Numbered from the stretch's first letter, positions 49,639-58,542 are shown. The stretch: DNA of 64,000 nucleotides from AC-56 sp963798705 (GCA_963798705.1 CAWCTW010000005.1:1240001-1304000); one strand, 5' to 3'. Numbers and translations: made by a program. The notes: generated by a model not told the origin, from the sequence alone.

Positions 49639-50727
49639 TCAGCCGGCCTCCGCCGCGGCGCCCGCCGAGGCGTCGTCCGAGCCTGGGGGAGCCTGCTCGG
49701 GATGCTTGAAACGCCAGTAGTCGCGCGCGACGGCCTGGATCGCCGCAGCGGTCGGAATCGCGAGCAACGCCCCCAGCACCCCGAGCAGGGCTGCCCCGAT
49801 CAGGATGGCGACGATCACGATCAGCGGGTGGAGCTGGACGGCCTTGCCATAGACGAATGGCTGGATCAGGTTGTTCTCGATCTGCTGGTAGACGATGAGC
49901 ACCGCCACCCACACGATCACGCCCAGGGGGAAGTCGGCGGCGAATGCCACGACGGCTCCCACCAGGATCCCGCCGAGGGTGGCGCCCACGAGGGGGATCA
50001 GGTCGAAGAAGCCGAACAGCATCGCCAGCGGCAGCGCAAATGGCACGCCGATGATGCGCAGCGTCACGTAGGTCACCAACCCCGCCAAGACGCTGATCAC
50101 GAAGTTGCCGAATACGTAACCGGAGATCGCATCGGATATGTCCCCCGCGATCTTGCGGAATCGGCGCGCCCGGGCCTCGGGCATCTGTCTGTAGAGGAAC
50201 GCCAGTAATCGATCCCCGTCCTTGACCAGCAGGAACGTGATGACCAGGATCGAGAAGAGCTGGACGAAGCGCGAGAAGACGCCGACCGTCACGTCTCGCA
50301 GCGTTCCCGCGGCGTCCGCGAGCTTGCTGGGGAGGTCCTTCGCCTGCTCCTTCAGCTTCTGGGTGATGTGGTACCGCTTGTCGTAGTCGCGGAAGGTCGG
50401 GTTGTCGCGAAGGTCGTTGGCGTAATCGTCGAGGTGGGTGGAGAGCGTCTCGACGCCGCTCACGAGCGGAGGCACGATGACGAGCCCGATCCCGAAGATC
50501 CCACCGGTGATCCCCACGTACACGAGGAGGATCGCCGCCCACCGGGGGACCTTGCGCCGGTCCAGCCAGTTGACCGCCGGCGCGATCGCAACCGCGAAGA
50601 AGACCGCGATGAGCACCAGGCCGATCACGGTTCGGATCAGGTAGGAGAGGTAGAGCGCCGCCACGACGCCGATCGCGACCAGCACGATCTTCGCGACCGC
50701 CCTGGCGGAGACCTGCGGGTAGTCCAT
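49639..50727 (-). CDS. AI-2E-family transporter (PF01594 type)
   Basis: A 362-residue membrane protein from the ATG at 50727; a GTG at 50769 is an alternative. Seven to eight helices with the family's conserved 'LFGFFDLIPLVGATLGGILVG' and 'QQIENNLIQPFVYGKAVQLHPLIVIVAILIG' blocks. The long segment about 105-165 between helices is charged. The family name comes from autoinducer-2 export in E. coli, but members also include Na+/H+ antiporters; the substrate here is open. The C-terminus is an Ala/Asp-rich tail. Confidence 0.88.
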   Translation of the reverse strand: MDYPQVSARAVAKIVLVAIGVVAALYLSYLIRTVIGLVLIAVFFAVAIAPAVNWLDRRKVPRWAAILLVYVGITGGIFGIGLVIVPPLVSGVETLSTHLDDYANDLRDNPTFRDYDKRYHITQKLKEQAKDLPSKLADAAGTLRDVTVGVFSRFVQLFSILVITFLLVKDGDRLLAFLYRQMPEARARRFRKIAGDISDAISGYVFGNFVISVLAGLVTYVTLRIIGVPFALPLAMLFGFFDLIPLVGATLGGILVGAVVAFAADFPLGVIVWVAVLIVYQQIENNLIQPFVYGKAVQLHPLIVIVAILIGAALLGVLGALLAIPTAAAIQAVARDYWRFKHPEQAPPGSDDASAGAAAEAG

Positions 50728-50861
50728 CGGGACCGTTAGGCCGGCGCCGTACGGCGCCCGCAGCAGCACGTGCCGTCCATTGGCGTGAGACTAGGCGTGG
50801 ACCCGGACGCCTGCCGGGGGAGAACCGGCGCACACCTGCTGCGGCGAAGTCGCCGCGCAGC

Positions 50862-51137
50862 CTATCTGCGTCTGCGCAGCGCGATCATCCCGCCGATCGC
50901 GAAGCCCACGACCGCAGCGCCGATGGCGAGCTCGCGGCGGTGCTCCCGGACCTGGCGGCGCCAGTCGGCGAGCTCGGCAACTCGGCCGCGGAGCGCCTCC
51001 ACCGAATGAGACAGCTCGCCGCGCTGCCGCTCGATGTCCGCGCGAATCTGATCCGAGGTGCGGCCCGGCGCACCGCCGGCGGGGCGCCCGACGGGCTCCC
51101 CGGCACCGCTCACGTAGACGTCGGGCGGCTTGCTCAC
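50862..51137 (-). CDS. DUF3618-domain small membrane protein
   Basis: A 91-residue protein. The DUF3618 pattern 'RTSDQIRADIERQRGELSHSVEALRGRVAEL' at residues 26-56 is followed by one C-terminal helix 'ELAIGAAVVGFAIGGMIAL' and an Arg-rich end. It starts within the stop of the holin-X gene (4-base overlap). The domain is usual in actinobacterial operons with holin-X and DUF4235 proteins; its function is unknown. Confidence 0.8.
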   Translation of the reverse strand: MSKPPDVYVSGAGEPVGRPAGGAPGRTSDQIRADIERQRGELSHSVEALRGRVAELADWRRQVREHRRELAIGAAVVGFAIGGMIALRRRR

Positions 51138-51550
51138 CGGGTGCCGGCCTCCAGCGTCTCCTTGGTGCGCCGCGCCTCCTCGATGGCGAGGTCCGGCGTC
51201 GGAGGGGCGCCGGCCTGGAAGGAGCGGTACGCGATCAAGCCCGCGATGCCGGCGACCACGAACCAGAAGGCGCTCTCGATCATGAAGCCGGCCCAGACGT
51301 TCCCGGAGAAGAACAGGTCGTTGAGGAGCCAGGCGATGCCATGCATGAGCATCGCGAGCGCCATGATCACGAAGATGCCCGCGGCGATCCCCACGATGGA
51401 CCCCTGCAGGAGCTTCTGGACCTTCTCCTGGATCTCGGTCTTCGCGAGCTCGATCTCCTCCCGGATGAGGGTGGAGGTCCGCTCGGAGACGTCGACGACG
51501 AGCTCGCCGAGCGGCTTGTCCTGGTCCGGAAGGTTCTCGGGTGCGCTCAT
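51134..51550 (-). CDS. Actinobacterial holin-X/DUF1469-type membrane protein
   Basis: A 138-residue protein starting at ATG 51550. 'LGELVVDVSERTSTLIREEIELAKTEI' is the typical N-terminal helix of the holin-X (PF07332-like) family, followed by two transmembrane segments (about 50-75 and 86-112). The name is historical and there is no phage context. Its start overlaps the stop of a 44-residue upstream gene and its stop overlaps the DUF3618 start, so three small membrane proteins are made as one chain of coupled genes. Confidence 0.82.
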   Translation of the reverse strand: MSAPENLPDQDKPLGELVVDVSERTSTLIREEIELAKTEIQEKVQKLLQGSIVGIAAGIFVIMALAMLMHGIAWLLNDLFFSGNVWAGFMIESAFWFVVAGIAGLIAYRSFQAGAPPTPDLAIEEARRTKETLEAGTR

Positions 51551-51681
51551 TCCGGCGGATCCTCTCCGAACACCCGGACCCAGATGGCGGCGGCGACCCG
51601 GTTGGCGGCGACGGTCGCGAGCGCGCCGGTCGCGGCGACCAGGCCGGCCCACATGAGTCTTCTGACGACTTCGTTCTCCAT
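51547..51681 (-). CDS. Small DUF4235-like membrane protein (44 residues)
   Basis: A very short gene from ATG 51681 to TGA 51547-51549, overlapping the holin-X start by 4 bases. The product begins Met-Glu-Asn-Glu-Val-Val-Arg-Arg, has a single Ala/Val-rich helix at residues about 10-32, and ends 'WVRVFGEDPPE', which matches the close of DUF4235 proteins ('W...GEDPP'). Start and stop overlaps of 4 bases and its membership of the known trio make it a likely real gene despite its size. It begins 5 bases after the alpha/beta-hydrolase stop. Confidence 0.7.
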   Translation of the reverse strand: MENEVVRRLMWAGLVAATGALATVAANRVAAAIWVRVFGEDPPE

Positions 51682-51686
51682 TTCGT

Positions 51687-52973
51687 TCACCCGCCGGCGG
51701 AGTAAATCAACTTGTCCCGCGTCCGGTCAGCGCGCGCGGTCCCGTTCGGGGCGGGTGTTGCCGACTCGTACCCGGCCCAGCGCTCGAAGAAACCGCGCAG
51801 CACGGCGTAGAACCAGGTGCGATCGATCGCGTCGATGGCGCCGTGGCCACCTCCTGGCAGGATCCAGACCCGCACGAGGTCGTTGGCGGCCGCCGCGGCG
51901 GCGAGCTCCTCGGCCTGCTCGACGGGGATGATGGCGTCGTCTGACGGATGGAGCACGAGCACCGGGACCTTCGCATCTGCGATGTGCTCTCGCGCGGCGG
52001 CGCGCCGCCACAGCTCCTCCGGCTCGACCCCGTAGTAAGGCGCCGAGATGCGCTCGATCGGATCGACGAAGTCCTCGACGTCCTCCCAGCGGGACTGCCG
52101 GATCCGGGAAGTGAGCATTGCCCAGAACCCCTGGTTGAGGGCATATGCCGGATGGGAGGGCGGCAGCCGGCGGGACAGGCGCTTCGCCATCGCGCGCGGA
52201 TCGCTGGGTGGCGAGATGGCGAGGATGCCGCCGTCGAGCGCCTCATCGGCACCCTCGAGATGGCAGGCGCCCAGGACCGAGGACCCGCCCAGAGAGATCC
52301 CCAGGGCGCCCACGCTGGTGCATCCCAGCTTCTTCAGATACCGCCCGCACGCGCGGATGTCCTCGCCCTCCTTCCAGCCGGTGCTCGTGGGCGCCTGGCT
52401 CGTGAGGTTGGTGAGCCCGAAGCTGCGGAGATCGATGGCCGCGACGTTGAAGCCCCACTCGAAGAAGGCGCGGACCGCGATCTGGCGCACGTAGTCGAAG
52501 CGCCGTGACGAGAACAGCCCGTGGACGACGATGAGCCCGGGGCGCTTGACGCCGTCGTGCAGCCCGATGCTCGCGGCGATGTGCTCGCCGTCGGCACCCT
52601 CGAAGACGTGGTCGGAGAACTGCGACGGATACGAATACCCAAGGTTGGCCGCCTCGCGATGCTGCGCCAGGACGAACGTCGACATGTCGGGCACCCCCTT
52701 GCGGAGCATCGCCACCTCCGATGGGCGCAGGCCGCTTGGGATGGACTCCAGGTCCGCCATCAGGGCATCCATGGTGCGCGTGCGCGGTTGTGCCGTCGGC
52801 AGCTCGGCCGGCGGGGGATCGAGGCGCGCGAGCGCCATGCGAAACGGCTCCCGCAGACGCTGCCCGGCAAGCCACAGTGGCATCGCGACCGATCCCACCG
52901 CGACGTTGAGTGCCTTCGCGGCGCCGTGGAGCGCGCGATCCTGGCGCTGCGACGATCCGAGGGACTCCCACAC
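51687..52973 (-). CDS. Alpha/beta-hydrolase
   Basis: A 428-residue serine hydrolase. The nucleophile is the Ser in 'GISLGGSSV', the acid is in 'LVLHPSDDAIIP' and the His in 'LPGGGHGAIDA', a complete triad. 'LIVVHGLFSSRRFDYV' gives the oxyanion loop. The N-terminal 110 residues are helical without a signal peptide. The substrate is unknown; the cluster with a TetR regulator and a nitrilase suggests small-ester or amide catabolism or detoxification. It begins 9 bases after the TetR stop on the same strand. Confidence 0.85.
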   Translation of the reverse strand: MWESLGSSQRQDRALHGAAKALNVAVGSVAMPLWLAGQRLREPFRMALARLDPPPAELPTAQPRTRTMDALMADLESIPSGLRPSEVAMLRKGVPDMSTFVLAQHREAANLGYSYPSQFSDHVFEGADGEHIAASIGLHDGVKRPGLIVVHGLFSSRRFDYVRQIAVRAFFEWGFNVAAIDLRSFGLTNLTSQAPTSTGWKEGEDIRACGRYLKKLGCTSVGALGISLGGSSVLGACHLEGADEALDGGILAISPPSDPRAMAKRLSRRLPPSHPAYALNQGFWAMLTSRIRQSRWEDVEDFVDPIERISAPYYGVEPEELWRRAAAREHIADAKVPVLVLHPSDDAIIPVEQAEELAAAAAANDLVRVWILPGGGHGAIDAIDRTWFYAVLRGFFERWAGYESATPAPNGTARADRTRDKLIYSAGG

Positions 52974-52982
52974 GCGGCCCTC

Positions 52983-53600
52983 CTAGGAGGTCACCCGGTC
53001 GCGCTGCTCGAGCCCGCCGCAGATCGTCTCCACGACCATCTCGCGCGCCCTGTCGAAGTCGCGGTCGCCGCCGGGGATCAGCCCGAACACCCACCCGGAG
53101 AGGAGCTGCTCGATCGCACCGTAGAACCACATTGAGGCGAACTCCGGGTCCACGTCCCTGCGGAACTCGCCCGACGCCTGTGCGTCCGCGACGATCTTGG
53201 CGATCAGGTCGTAGGCGCGACGGATCTCCGGCAGATGGGTGCGGCCGAAGGAGTTGGCCGCGCGGGTCACCTCGACGATGATCACCTTCATCAGCTCGGG
53301 GTCGTACCGGTAGGACTCGATGATGAATCGAGCGACCGCATCCAGCTTCTCGCGGCCGCCGATCGCCTGGCCGTCGACCTCCTCGATCGCCGTCAGGAGC
53401 AGCGACCACCGTTCGGTGAAGAGCTCGTTGAGCACCTCGTCCTTGGACTTGAAGTAGTGGTAGACGAGCCCGTAGGCGACGCCCGCCTCGTCGGCGATGT
53501 CCGAGACCCGGCAGGCGTGGAACCCCCGGCGGGCGAACACGCGAATCGCCGCGTCGAGGATCTGGCGGCGCTTGTCCACCGGGGGGGCCTCGGCGCTCAT
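52983..53600 (-). CDS. TetR/AcrR-family transcriptional regulator
   Basis: A 205-residue regulator. The HTH is at residues about 9-53: 'KRRQILDAAIRVFARRGFHACRVSDIADEAGVAYGLVYHYFKSKDEVL'. The C-terminal ligand domain ('YRYDPELMKVIIVEVTRAANSF' etc.) fits the TetR_C types of fatty-acid-related regulators. Its start overlaps the nitrilase stop by 4 bases, so it is the second gene of the operon. The perfect palindrome in front of the nitrilase gene is a natural self-operator. The ligand is unknown. Confidence 0.9.
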   Translation of the reverse strand: MSAEAPPVDKRRQILDAAIRVFARRGFHACRVSDIADEAGVAYGLVYHYFKSKDEVLNELFTERWSLLLTAIEEVDGQAIGGREKLDAVARFIIESYRYDPELMKVIIVEVTRAANSFGRTHLPEIRRAYDLIAKIVADAQASGEFRRDVDPEFASMWFYGAIEQLLSGWVFGLIPGGDRDFDRAREMVVETICGGLEQRDRVTS

Positions 53601-54457
53601 CGGGCGGTCGCCTCCGAGCCGATCGTCTCCGGCCACCGGTAGGAGGCCGGGCGGCGATTGGCCAGCGAGGGCAGGGTGGCCCGAACCCGGTCCTCGAGCT
53701 CCAGGTCGATCTCGGCGGCGACGAAGCACTCCTCGTCGGGCGCCTCCGCGAGGACCGTGCCCCACGGGTCCACGAGCATCGAATGCCCGTAGGAGCGGTA
53801 GTGCGGTGGCGCCTCGCCCACCTGATTCGGGGCGACGACGAACGCCTGATTCTCGATCGCACGGGCCCGCAGCAGGACCTCCCAGTGGTCCTTGCCGGTC
53901 TCGAAGGTGAATGCCGCGGGCACGGCGAGGACCGTCGCCCCGCGGACGGCGAGGATGCGGTAGAGCTCCGGGAACCGCAGGTCGTAGCAGACCGTCATGC
54001 CGAGGGTGACCCCTGGCATCGCGGCGCCCACCGCGGCGGCGACGATCTCGTCCCCGGGCTCCTCGTTCTCCGACTCGCGGTACGACACTCCCGCGACGTC
54101 CACGTCGAACATGTGGATCTTGCGATACCGGGCGTGGAGCTCTCCGTCCGGGCCCACGAGGACCGAGGTGTTGAAGAGCCTTGGGCTGCCCTCGACCCGC
54201 TCGGCGATGCTGCCGGCGACGAGGTGCACGCCGAGGTCCCTCGCCCAGGAGCTAACGGCGGCCGTCGTGGGCCCGTCCAGCGGCTCGGCGCCGTCTCGCA
54301 GGACGTCCGCATCGCCCAGCACGTTCCACTTCTCGGGCAGGACGAGGAGCTCGGCGCCGTCGGCGGCGGCCGCGCGGACGAGGCGCTCGGCGGTCTTCAG
54401 GTTGCGGGCCTTGTCGGCCGTTGAGTTCAGCTGTATCGCCGCCGCTCGCATCTCCAT
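53597..54457 (-). CDS. Carbon-nitrogen hydrolase (nitrilase superfamily)
   Basis: A 286-residue nitrilase-fold amidase from the ATG at 54457; a second ATG is at 54451. The catalytic triad is visible: Glu in 'LVLPEKWN', Lys in 'ARYRKIHMFDV', and Cys in 'GMTVCYDLRFPELYR'. The pattern is that of the Nit2/omega-amidase or deaminated-glutathione-amidase branch. It is the first gene of the operon nitrilase-TetR-hydrolase-DUF4235-holinX-DUF3618, directly behind an operator-like palindrome. Confidence 0.88.
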   Translation of the reverse strand: MEMRAAAIQLNSTADKARNLKTAERLVRAAAADGAELLVLPEKWNVLGDADVLRDGAEPLDGPTTAAVSSWARDLGVHLVAGSIAERVEGSPRLFNTSVLVGPDGELHARYRKIHMFDVDVAGVSYRESENEEPGDEIVAAAVGAAMPGVTLGMTVCYDLRFPELYRILAVRGATVLAVPAAFTFETGKDHWEVLLRARAIENQAFVVAPNQVGEAPPHYRSYGHSMLVDPWGTVLAEAPDEECFVAAEIDLELEDRVRATLPSLANRRPASYRWPETIGSEATAR

Positions 54458-54461
54458 CACC

Positions 54462-54500
54462 CGACCGGTCGTTGACTGACCAGTCAATCTAGGCAGTATA
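54462..54500 (-). promoter_or_regulatory. Promoter with TetR-like operator palindromes
   Basis: TTGACTG-AC-CAGTCAA (54472-54487) is a perfect 7+2+7 palindrome, and CGACCGGTCG (54462-54471) is a second perfect 10-bp palindrome directly next to it. On the minus strand TATACT (54500-54495) is a good -10 box, so transcription would begin in or beside the operator, 5-30 bases before the nitrilase ATG. Binding by the TetR protein of this operon would block it. Confidence 0.65.
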
Positions 54501-54584
54501 GGTTCGGGGCTGGGCGGACCGCCACGTGTGCACCAAGTCACGCTTCACCAGGTGTAGCGGCGCTCAAACCGGGAAGTCGAGGCC

Positions 54585-55517
54585 GTGATGTTCGGAATCG
54601 GACGGTTTCGCCGTGCCCGCACGGCCTTCGAGTCCCGAACCGAGATCTGGCGCCAGGTCGGGCTTGGGGGCGAGGTGGACCGCCGCGACGCCCAGCGCGC
54701 CCGCGGCACCGTGGTGGTGCTCGCAGCCCTCATTGCCGGCGTCCTGTTCGTTTTCTCGAGCCGGTCCACCCTCTTCCCCGGCATGGGCACATACGTGCGG
54801 ATCGGCACGGTCGCCGCGCTGGTGATCCTGGGCTGGTGGATGGCACGGTCGCTCGGCCGCGGCCTCGCCCCCGCGCTGTTCCGCCGCATGGATCCGGGCA
54901 CCGCTGGGATCGTGGGGTTCCTCATTCGCCTGCTGACGATCCTCATCGTCACCGCGGTGGCGTTGCGCATCGCGGGGCTCCACGCGAGCACGCTGGCGGT
55001 GGGCGGCGCCTTCACGGCTGTGATCATCGGTCTCGCGGCCCAGCAGACTCTGGGCAACCTGTTCGCGGGCCTGGTGCTGCTCAGCACGCGGCCGTTCCGG
55101 GTGGGCGAGCGGGTTCGGCTGGTGGGCGGCGCGCTCGCGGGCTCGCTCGAGGGGATCGTCAGCTCCCTGGGGCTCTTCTACACGGACCTGGTCAGCGGAG
55201 CCGACCGGATCATGGTCCCCAACAGCATGCTCCTGAACGTCGCCGTCGTGCCCCTTCGCGAGCCGGAGCGGGTCGAGCTGCGCGCCCGCTTCAGCGCCGA
55301 CACCACGCCGCATGACGTCCAGGAGCTCCTGGCCCGCTCGCTGACGACGCCGACCCGCTACTCACCCCACGTCGAGCTCGAGGAGCTCGATCGCGACGAG
55401 CTGTTGGTGCGGATCGTCGTCACGCCGATGAACCCGGCCGATGGCTCGAAGCTGGCGAGCGAGGTGCTCTCGGCCGTGCGCAACACCAACGGGGCGCGCG
55501 CGACGACCGCCGCTTAG
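54585..55517 (+). CDS. MscS-family mechanosensitive channel
   Basis: A 310-residue small-conductance mechanosensitive channel-like protein (GTG at 54585, or ATG at 54588). After a basic N-terminus there are three to four helices; the pore-lining helix is 'LAVGGAFTAVIIGLAAQQTLGNLFAGLVLL', followed by the beta domain start 'TRPFRVGERVRLVGG'. 'TDLVSGADRIMVPNSMLLN' is the conserved beta segment. It releases solutes on osmotic downshock. It is divergent from the nitrilase operon and its promoter region adjoins the TetR operator. Confidence 0.88.
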   Translation: MMFGIGRFRRARTAFESRTEIWRQVGLGGEVDRRDAQRARGTVVVLAALIAGVLFVFSSRSTLFPGMGTYVRIGTVAALVILGWWMARSLGRGLAPALFRRMDPGTAGIVGFLIRLLTILIVTAVALRIAGLHASTLAVGGAFTAVIIGLAAQQTLGNLFAGLVLLSTRPFRVGERVRLVGGALAGSLEGIVSSLGLFYTDLVSGADRIMVPNSMLLNVAVVPLREPERVELRARFSADTTPHDVQELLARSLTTPTRYSPHVELEELDRDELLVRIVVTPMNPADGSKLASEVLSAVRNTNGARATTAA

Positions 55518-55554
55518 GGGGACTGCCCGCGAGGCGCCGACGACGGCGTGCGTC

Positions 55555-56316
55555 CTAGGTTCGTCCCCCCGAATGGTGCCGCAGCCGGGCCACGAGCAGC
55601 TTCGTGTGCAACGCCGCCATCAGGTCGTTCAGAGGGCCGATGCCCGCCTCGATGATCTCCAGGGCGCGGTCCGGGTCGACGTCGCCCGCGAGGCGGTTGG
55701 TGAGCACGTCGACCTCCTCTGCCACCAGGGGCTCCAGCGCTCGCATGTAGCGCAGCGTGTCGTAGACGGTGAACCCGAGTCGCTCGTCGTACCCGCCGGC
55801 GCGAAAACGGCCGATCGCCTCGACGATCCGAACGTCGGACGGCGAGTAGCCCTTCTCGTCCGGAGTGAGGACATCCAGCTCCGCGAGCCGGTCGAGCACG
55901 TCGCCGGGCACCTCGTAGCGGCTTCGCACCTCGTCGGCGTCGATCCGCTCGCGCTCGCCGGCGAGGGCTCGCTCGAGGATGCGGTCCTCGAGGTCGATCA
56001 TCGCCCGGAGTCGGTCAGGCCGGTCGTCCTCGCGCTCGAGCAGGGTGCGGATCACCCGCAGCGGCATGAAGCGCTCCTCCTGGAGCTGCTTGATGACCCT
56101 GATCCGCTCGACGAACTCGGGCGGATAGTAGGCCATGTTGCGGCTCGTCTTCACCGGCTCCGGCAGCAGGCCCTCGCGCAGGTAATGGCGCACGGTCGCC
56201 ACCGGGACCCCCGAGCGCTCGGCGAGCTCCGAGATCTTCAACAAACCATTGCCGGCCGCCTCCTCTGCTCCGCGTCCGGGGGCGGCCGGGTTCGCGGTCG
56301 ACGTCTTCTCGCTCAT
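55555..56316 (-). CDS. MerR-family transcriptional regulator
   Basis: A 253-residue regulator. The winged HTH is 'LLKISELAERSGVPVATVRHYLREGLLPEPVKTSRNMAYYPPEFVERI' at residues 25-72, followed by the linking helix. A long C-terminal domain of about 130 residues would bind an effector. It overlaps the end of the CoA-transferase gene by 4 bases and is therefore the last gene of the BKACE operon. MerR-type LiuR proteins regulate leucine/acyl-CoA degradation in proteobacteria, so this may control the neighbouring acyl-CoA genes; that is inference. Confidence 0.88.
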   Translation of the reverse strand: MSEKTSTANPAAPGRGAEEAAGNGLLKISELAERSGVPVATVRHYLREGLLPEPVKTSRNMAYYPPEFVERIRVIKQLQEERFMPLRVIRTLLEREDDRPDRLRAMIDLEDRILERALAGERERIDADEVRSRYEVPGDVLDRLAELDVLTPDEKGYSPSDVRIVEAIGRFRAGGYDERLGFTVYDTLRYMRALEPLVAEEVDVLTNRLAGDVDPDRALEIIEAGIGPLNDLMAALHTKLLVARLRHHSGGRT

Positions 56317-57551
56317 GCCATGAACCTCGTCGCCTCAGCGACGGCGCTCAGGCCGGCGCCGGCGCCCGACTCCATGAGGGAGGCCACCTCGCCCTCGGTG
56401 AAACCGGCTTCCCCGAGGACCTCGGCCGTGTGCTCGCCCAGGGCGGGGGCCGGCCGGGTGGCGTCGCCCGGCGTGCGGTCGAGCTTGATCGGCAATCCGA
56501 GCAGCCGAATCGCTCCGAGCTCGGGCTGCTCCATCTCGACGACCATCTGCCGCTCGCGGACGAGCTCGGAGTCGAGCGCCTCGTCGAGATCGAGGACCGG
56601 CTCGATCATCGCGTCGTGCTCGTCGTTGAAGGCCGTCCACTCCTGGCGGGTGCGCTCCCTGAAGACAGCGGCGATCGCCTGCCCGTCGTCGGAGTCGGGG
56701 GCCGCGAACTGCTTGTCGATCAGGTCGGTCCGGTCGACGCCATCGCAGAAGTTGCGCCAGAACTTCGGCTCCAGCGCGCCGCAGGTGACCCAGCCGTCGG
56801 CCGCCTCGTAGGGCAGGTAGCAGGCGATGCCACCGCTCAGGCTGCCGCCGCCGCGCTGCGGCACGACGCCGTCGCACAGGTACTGGGCGGCGACCATGAC
56901 CAGCCAGGCGAGCGAGCCGTCGGTCATCGAGACGTCGACGAGCTGGCCCTCGCCCGACCGCTCGCGCTCGCGGAGCGCCGCCATCACCCCGAAGGCCGCC
57001 ATCAGCGCGCCGCCGCCGAGGTCCGCGATCTGGCCGGCCGGCTGGATCGGGCGGCCATCCGGCTCACCCGTGAGCCCGAGCAGCCCGTTGAGGCCGAGGT
57101 AGTTCATGTCGTGGCCGGCGCGCTGGGTGTTCGGCCCGGTCTGCCCGTAGCCCGTGATCGCGCAGTACACGATGCGGGGATTCGCCTCGCGGAGCGCCTC
57201 GTAGCCGCAGCCGAGCTTGTCGAGGACACCCGGGCGAAAGCTCTCGAGCACCACGTCGCACCCGCCCGCCAGGCGCAGCAGCGCGTCGCGCCCGCCCTCG
57301 GACTTCAGGTCGAGCCGGATCGAGCGCTTGCCGCGGTTGAGCGCCAGGTACAGCGCCGAGCGGGTGCCCAGCGCCTGCTGCTCGTCGGAGCCGTAGTACG
57401 GCGGAGCCCACCGGACGTAGTCGCCCATGCCGGTGTCCTCGACCTTGATGACGTCGGCGCCGAAGTCGGCGAGCAGTAGCGAGCAGAAGCCCCCCGGCAG
57501 CAGCCGCGTGAGATCGAGGACCCGGACGTCGGAGAGCGGCCCGTCGCTCAC
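56313..57551 (-). CDS. Class III CoA-transferase (CaiB/BaiF family)
   Basis: A 412-residue family III CoA-transferase that moves CoA between carboxylic acids through an aspartyl intermediate. 'VRVLDLTRLLPGGFCSLLLADFGADVIKVED' is the N-terminal CoA region and the likely catalytic Asp is in 'GHDMNYLGLNGLLG'. The GTG at 57551 overlaps the BKACE stop, and its own stop overlaps the MerR start. The combination with a beta-keto-acid cleavage enzyme suggests that it activates or recycles the product acid. Confidence 0.92.
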   Translation of the reverse strand: MSDGPLSDVRVLDLTRLLPGGFCSLLLADFGADVIKVEDTGMGDYVRWAPPYYGSDEQQALGTRSALYLALNRGKRSIRLDLKSEGGRDALLRLAGGCDVVLESFRPGVLDKLGCGYEALREANPRIVYCAITGYGQTGPNTQRAGHDMNYLGLNGLLGLTGEPDGRPIQPAGQIADLGGGALMAAFGVMAALRERERSGEGQLVDVSMTDGSLAWLVMVAAQYLCDGVVPQRGGGSLSGGIACYLPYEAADGWVTCGALEPKFWRNFCDGVDRTDLIDKQFAAPDSDDGQAIAAVFRERTRQEWTAFNDEHDAMIEPVLDLDEALDSELVRERQMVVEMEQPELGAIRLLGLPIKLDRTPGDATRPAPALGEHTAEVLGEAGFTEGEVASLMESGAGAGLSAVAEATRFMA

Positions 57552-58489
57552 TCGGGCGATGCCTCGGACGTCTCGATCGGGTGCGCGAGCATCTCCCGGC
57601 GCGTCGGCTCGTCCCGCCTCGGGAGGCCCAGGAGCTCGCGGGCCTCGGCGACCGTGGCGGCGCGGCGGCCGACGTCCTCCGCCATCTGGCGCACCTTGCC
57701 GACGAGGTCGCCGTTGGAGCGCGCCATCTCCCCGTTCGGGAGGTAGAAGTTGTCCTCGACCCCGGCGCGCGCGTTGCCTCCCAGCGCCAGCGCGGCGCCG
57801 ATCAGCCGCCACTGGTCGCGCGAGATCCCGATCACCTGCCACTGGTTGGGGCCCTCCGGCCCGCCGGGGATCTGGTCGGCCATGAAGCTGACGTTGCGCG
57901 CGTTGGGCCTGATTCCCCCGTTGACGCCGATCACGAGCGAGACCTGAAGGGGCTCGGCAAGCAGCTCCATGTCCAGCAGCGGGTCGAGATTGGCGATGTG
58001 TCCGGCGTCGAAGCACTCGTGCTCGGGCTTGACGCCGAGCTCGCGCATCGCCTTCAGGAACTCGATGATGGTGTCGAAGCTGTTCTCGAACACCGCCTTG
58101 AACACGAAGTCCTTGCGGCGCCGCGAGTACTTCGCGTAGTTCATCGAGCTCATGTTCAGCGCCGCGACGTCGGGCACGAGCTCGCGCAGGTAGGCGATCC
58201 GCTTGTCGATCGGGATTCCGATCGCGCCCGTGGAGTAGTTGATGATCACGTCGTCCACCTCGGCCCGGATGGCCTCCGTGATCGCGCGGAAGTCCTCGAT
58301 CTCGTAGCTGGGCACGCCATCGGGCGTGCGGGCGTGGATGTGGATCTGCGACCCGCCCTCGTCGACGATCCGCCGTGCCTCGGCGGCGTACTCCTCGGGC
58401 GTGTAGGGAATCGCCGGGCACTGGTCGCGGTTGGCGATCGCGCCGCTGATCGAGCAGCTGATGACGACCGGATCGGAGAAGCGGCTCAC
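57548..58489 (-). CDS. Beta-keto acid cleavage enzyme (BKACE, DUF849)
   Basis: A 313-residue TIM-barrel enzyme. The BKACE family condenses a beta-keto acid with acetyl-CoA and releases acetoacetate and a new acyl-CoA. The zinc-binding 'IHIHARTPDG' (His-x-His), 'NYSTGAIGIP', 'PEHECFDAGHI' and 'VIGVNGGI' are characteristic. The side-chain set that decides substrate class cannot be read reliably here. It is the first gene of a three-gene operon (BKACE, CoA-transferase, MerR) and lies behind a long symmetric sequence. Confidence 0.92.
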   Translation of the reverse strand: MSRFSDPVVISCSISGAIANRDQCPAIPYTPEEYAAEARRIVDEGGSQIHIHARTPDGVPSYEIEDFRAITEAIRAEVDDVIINYSTGAIGIPIDKRIAYLRELVPDVAALNMSSMNYAKYSRRRKDFVFKAVFENSFDTIIEFLKAMRELGVKPEHECFDAGHIANLDPLLDMELLAEPLQVSLVIGVNGGIRPNARNVSFMADQIPGGPEGPNQWQVIGISRDQWRLIGAALALGGNARAGVEDNFYLPNGEMARSNGDLVGKVRQMAEDVGRRAATVAEARELLGLPRRDEPTRREMLAHPIETSEASPE

Positions 58490-58542
58490 GGCAGCCCTCC
58501 TGGTAGCTCGAAAAACGACGCATCGAGGGAGGAACGGCCGGT

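Noticed and set aside
51134..51550. Holin annotation as a sign of a prophage
   Set aside because: Holin-X-type proteins are ordinary chromosomal genes in actinobacteria, and no phage structural, integrase or att-like sequence is nearby.
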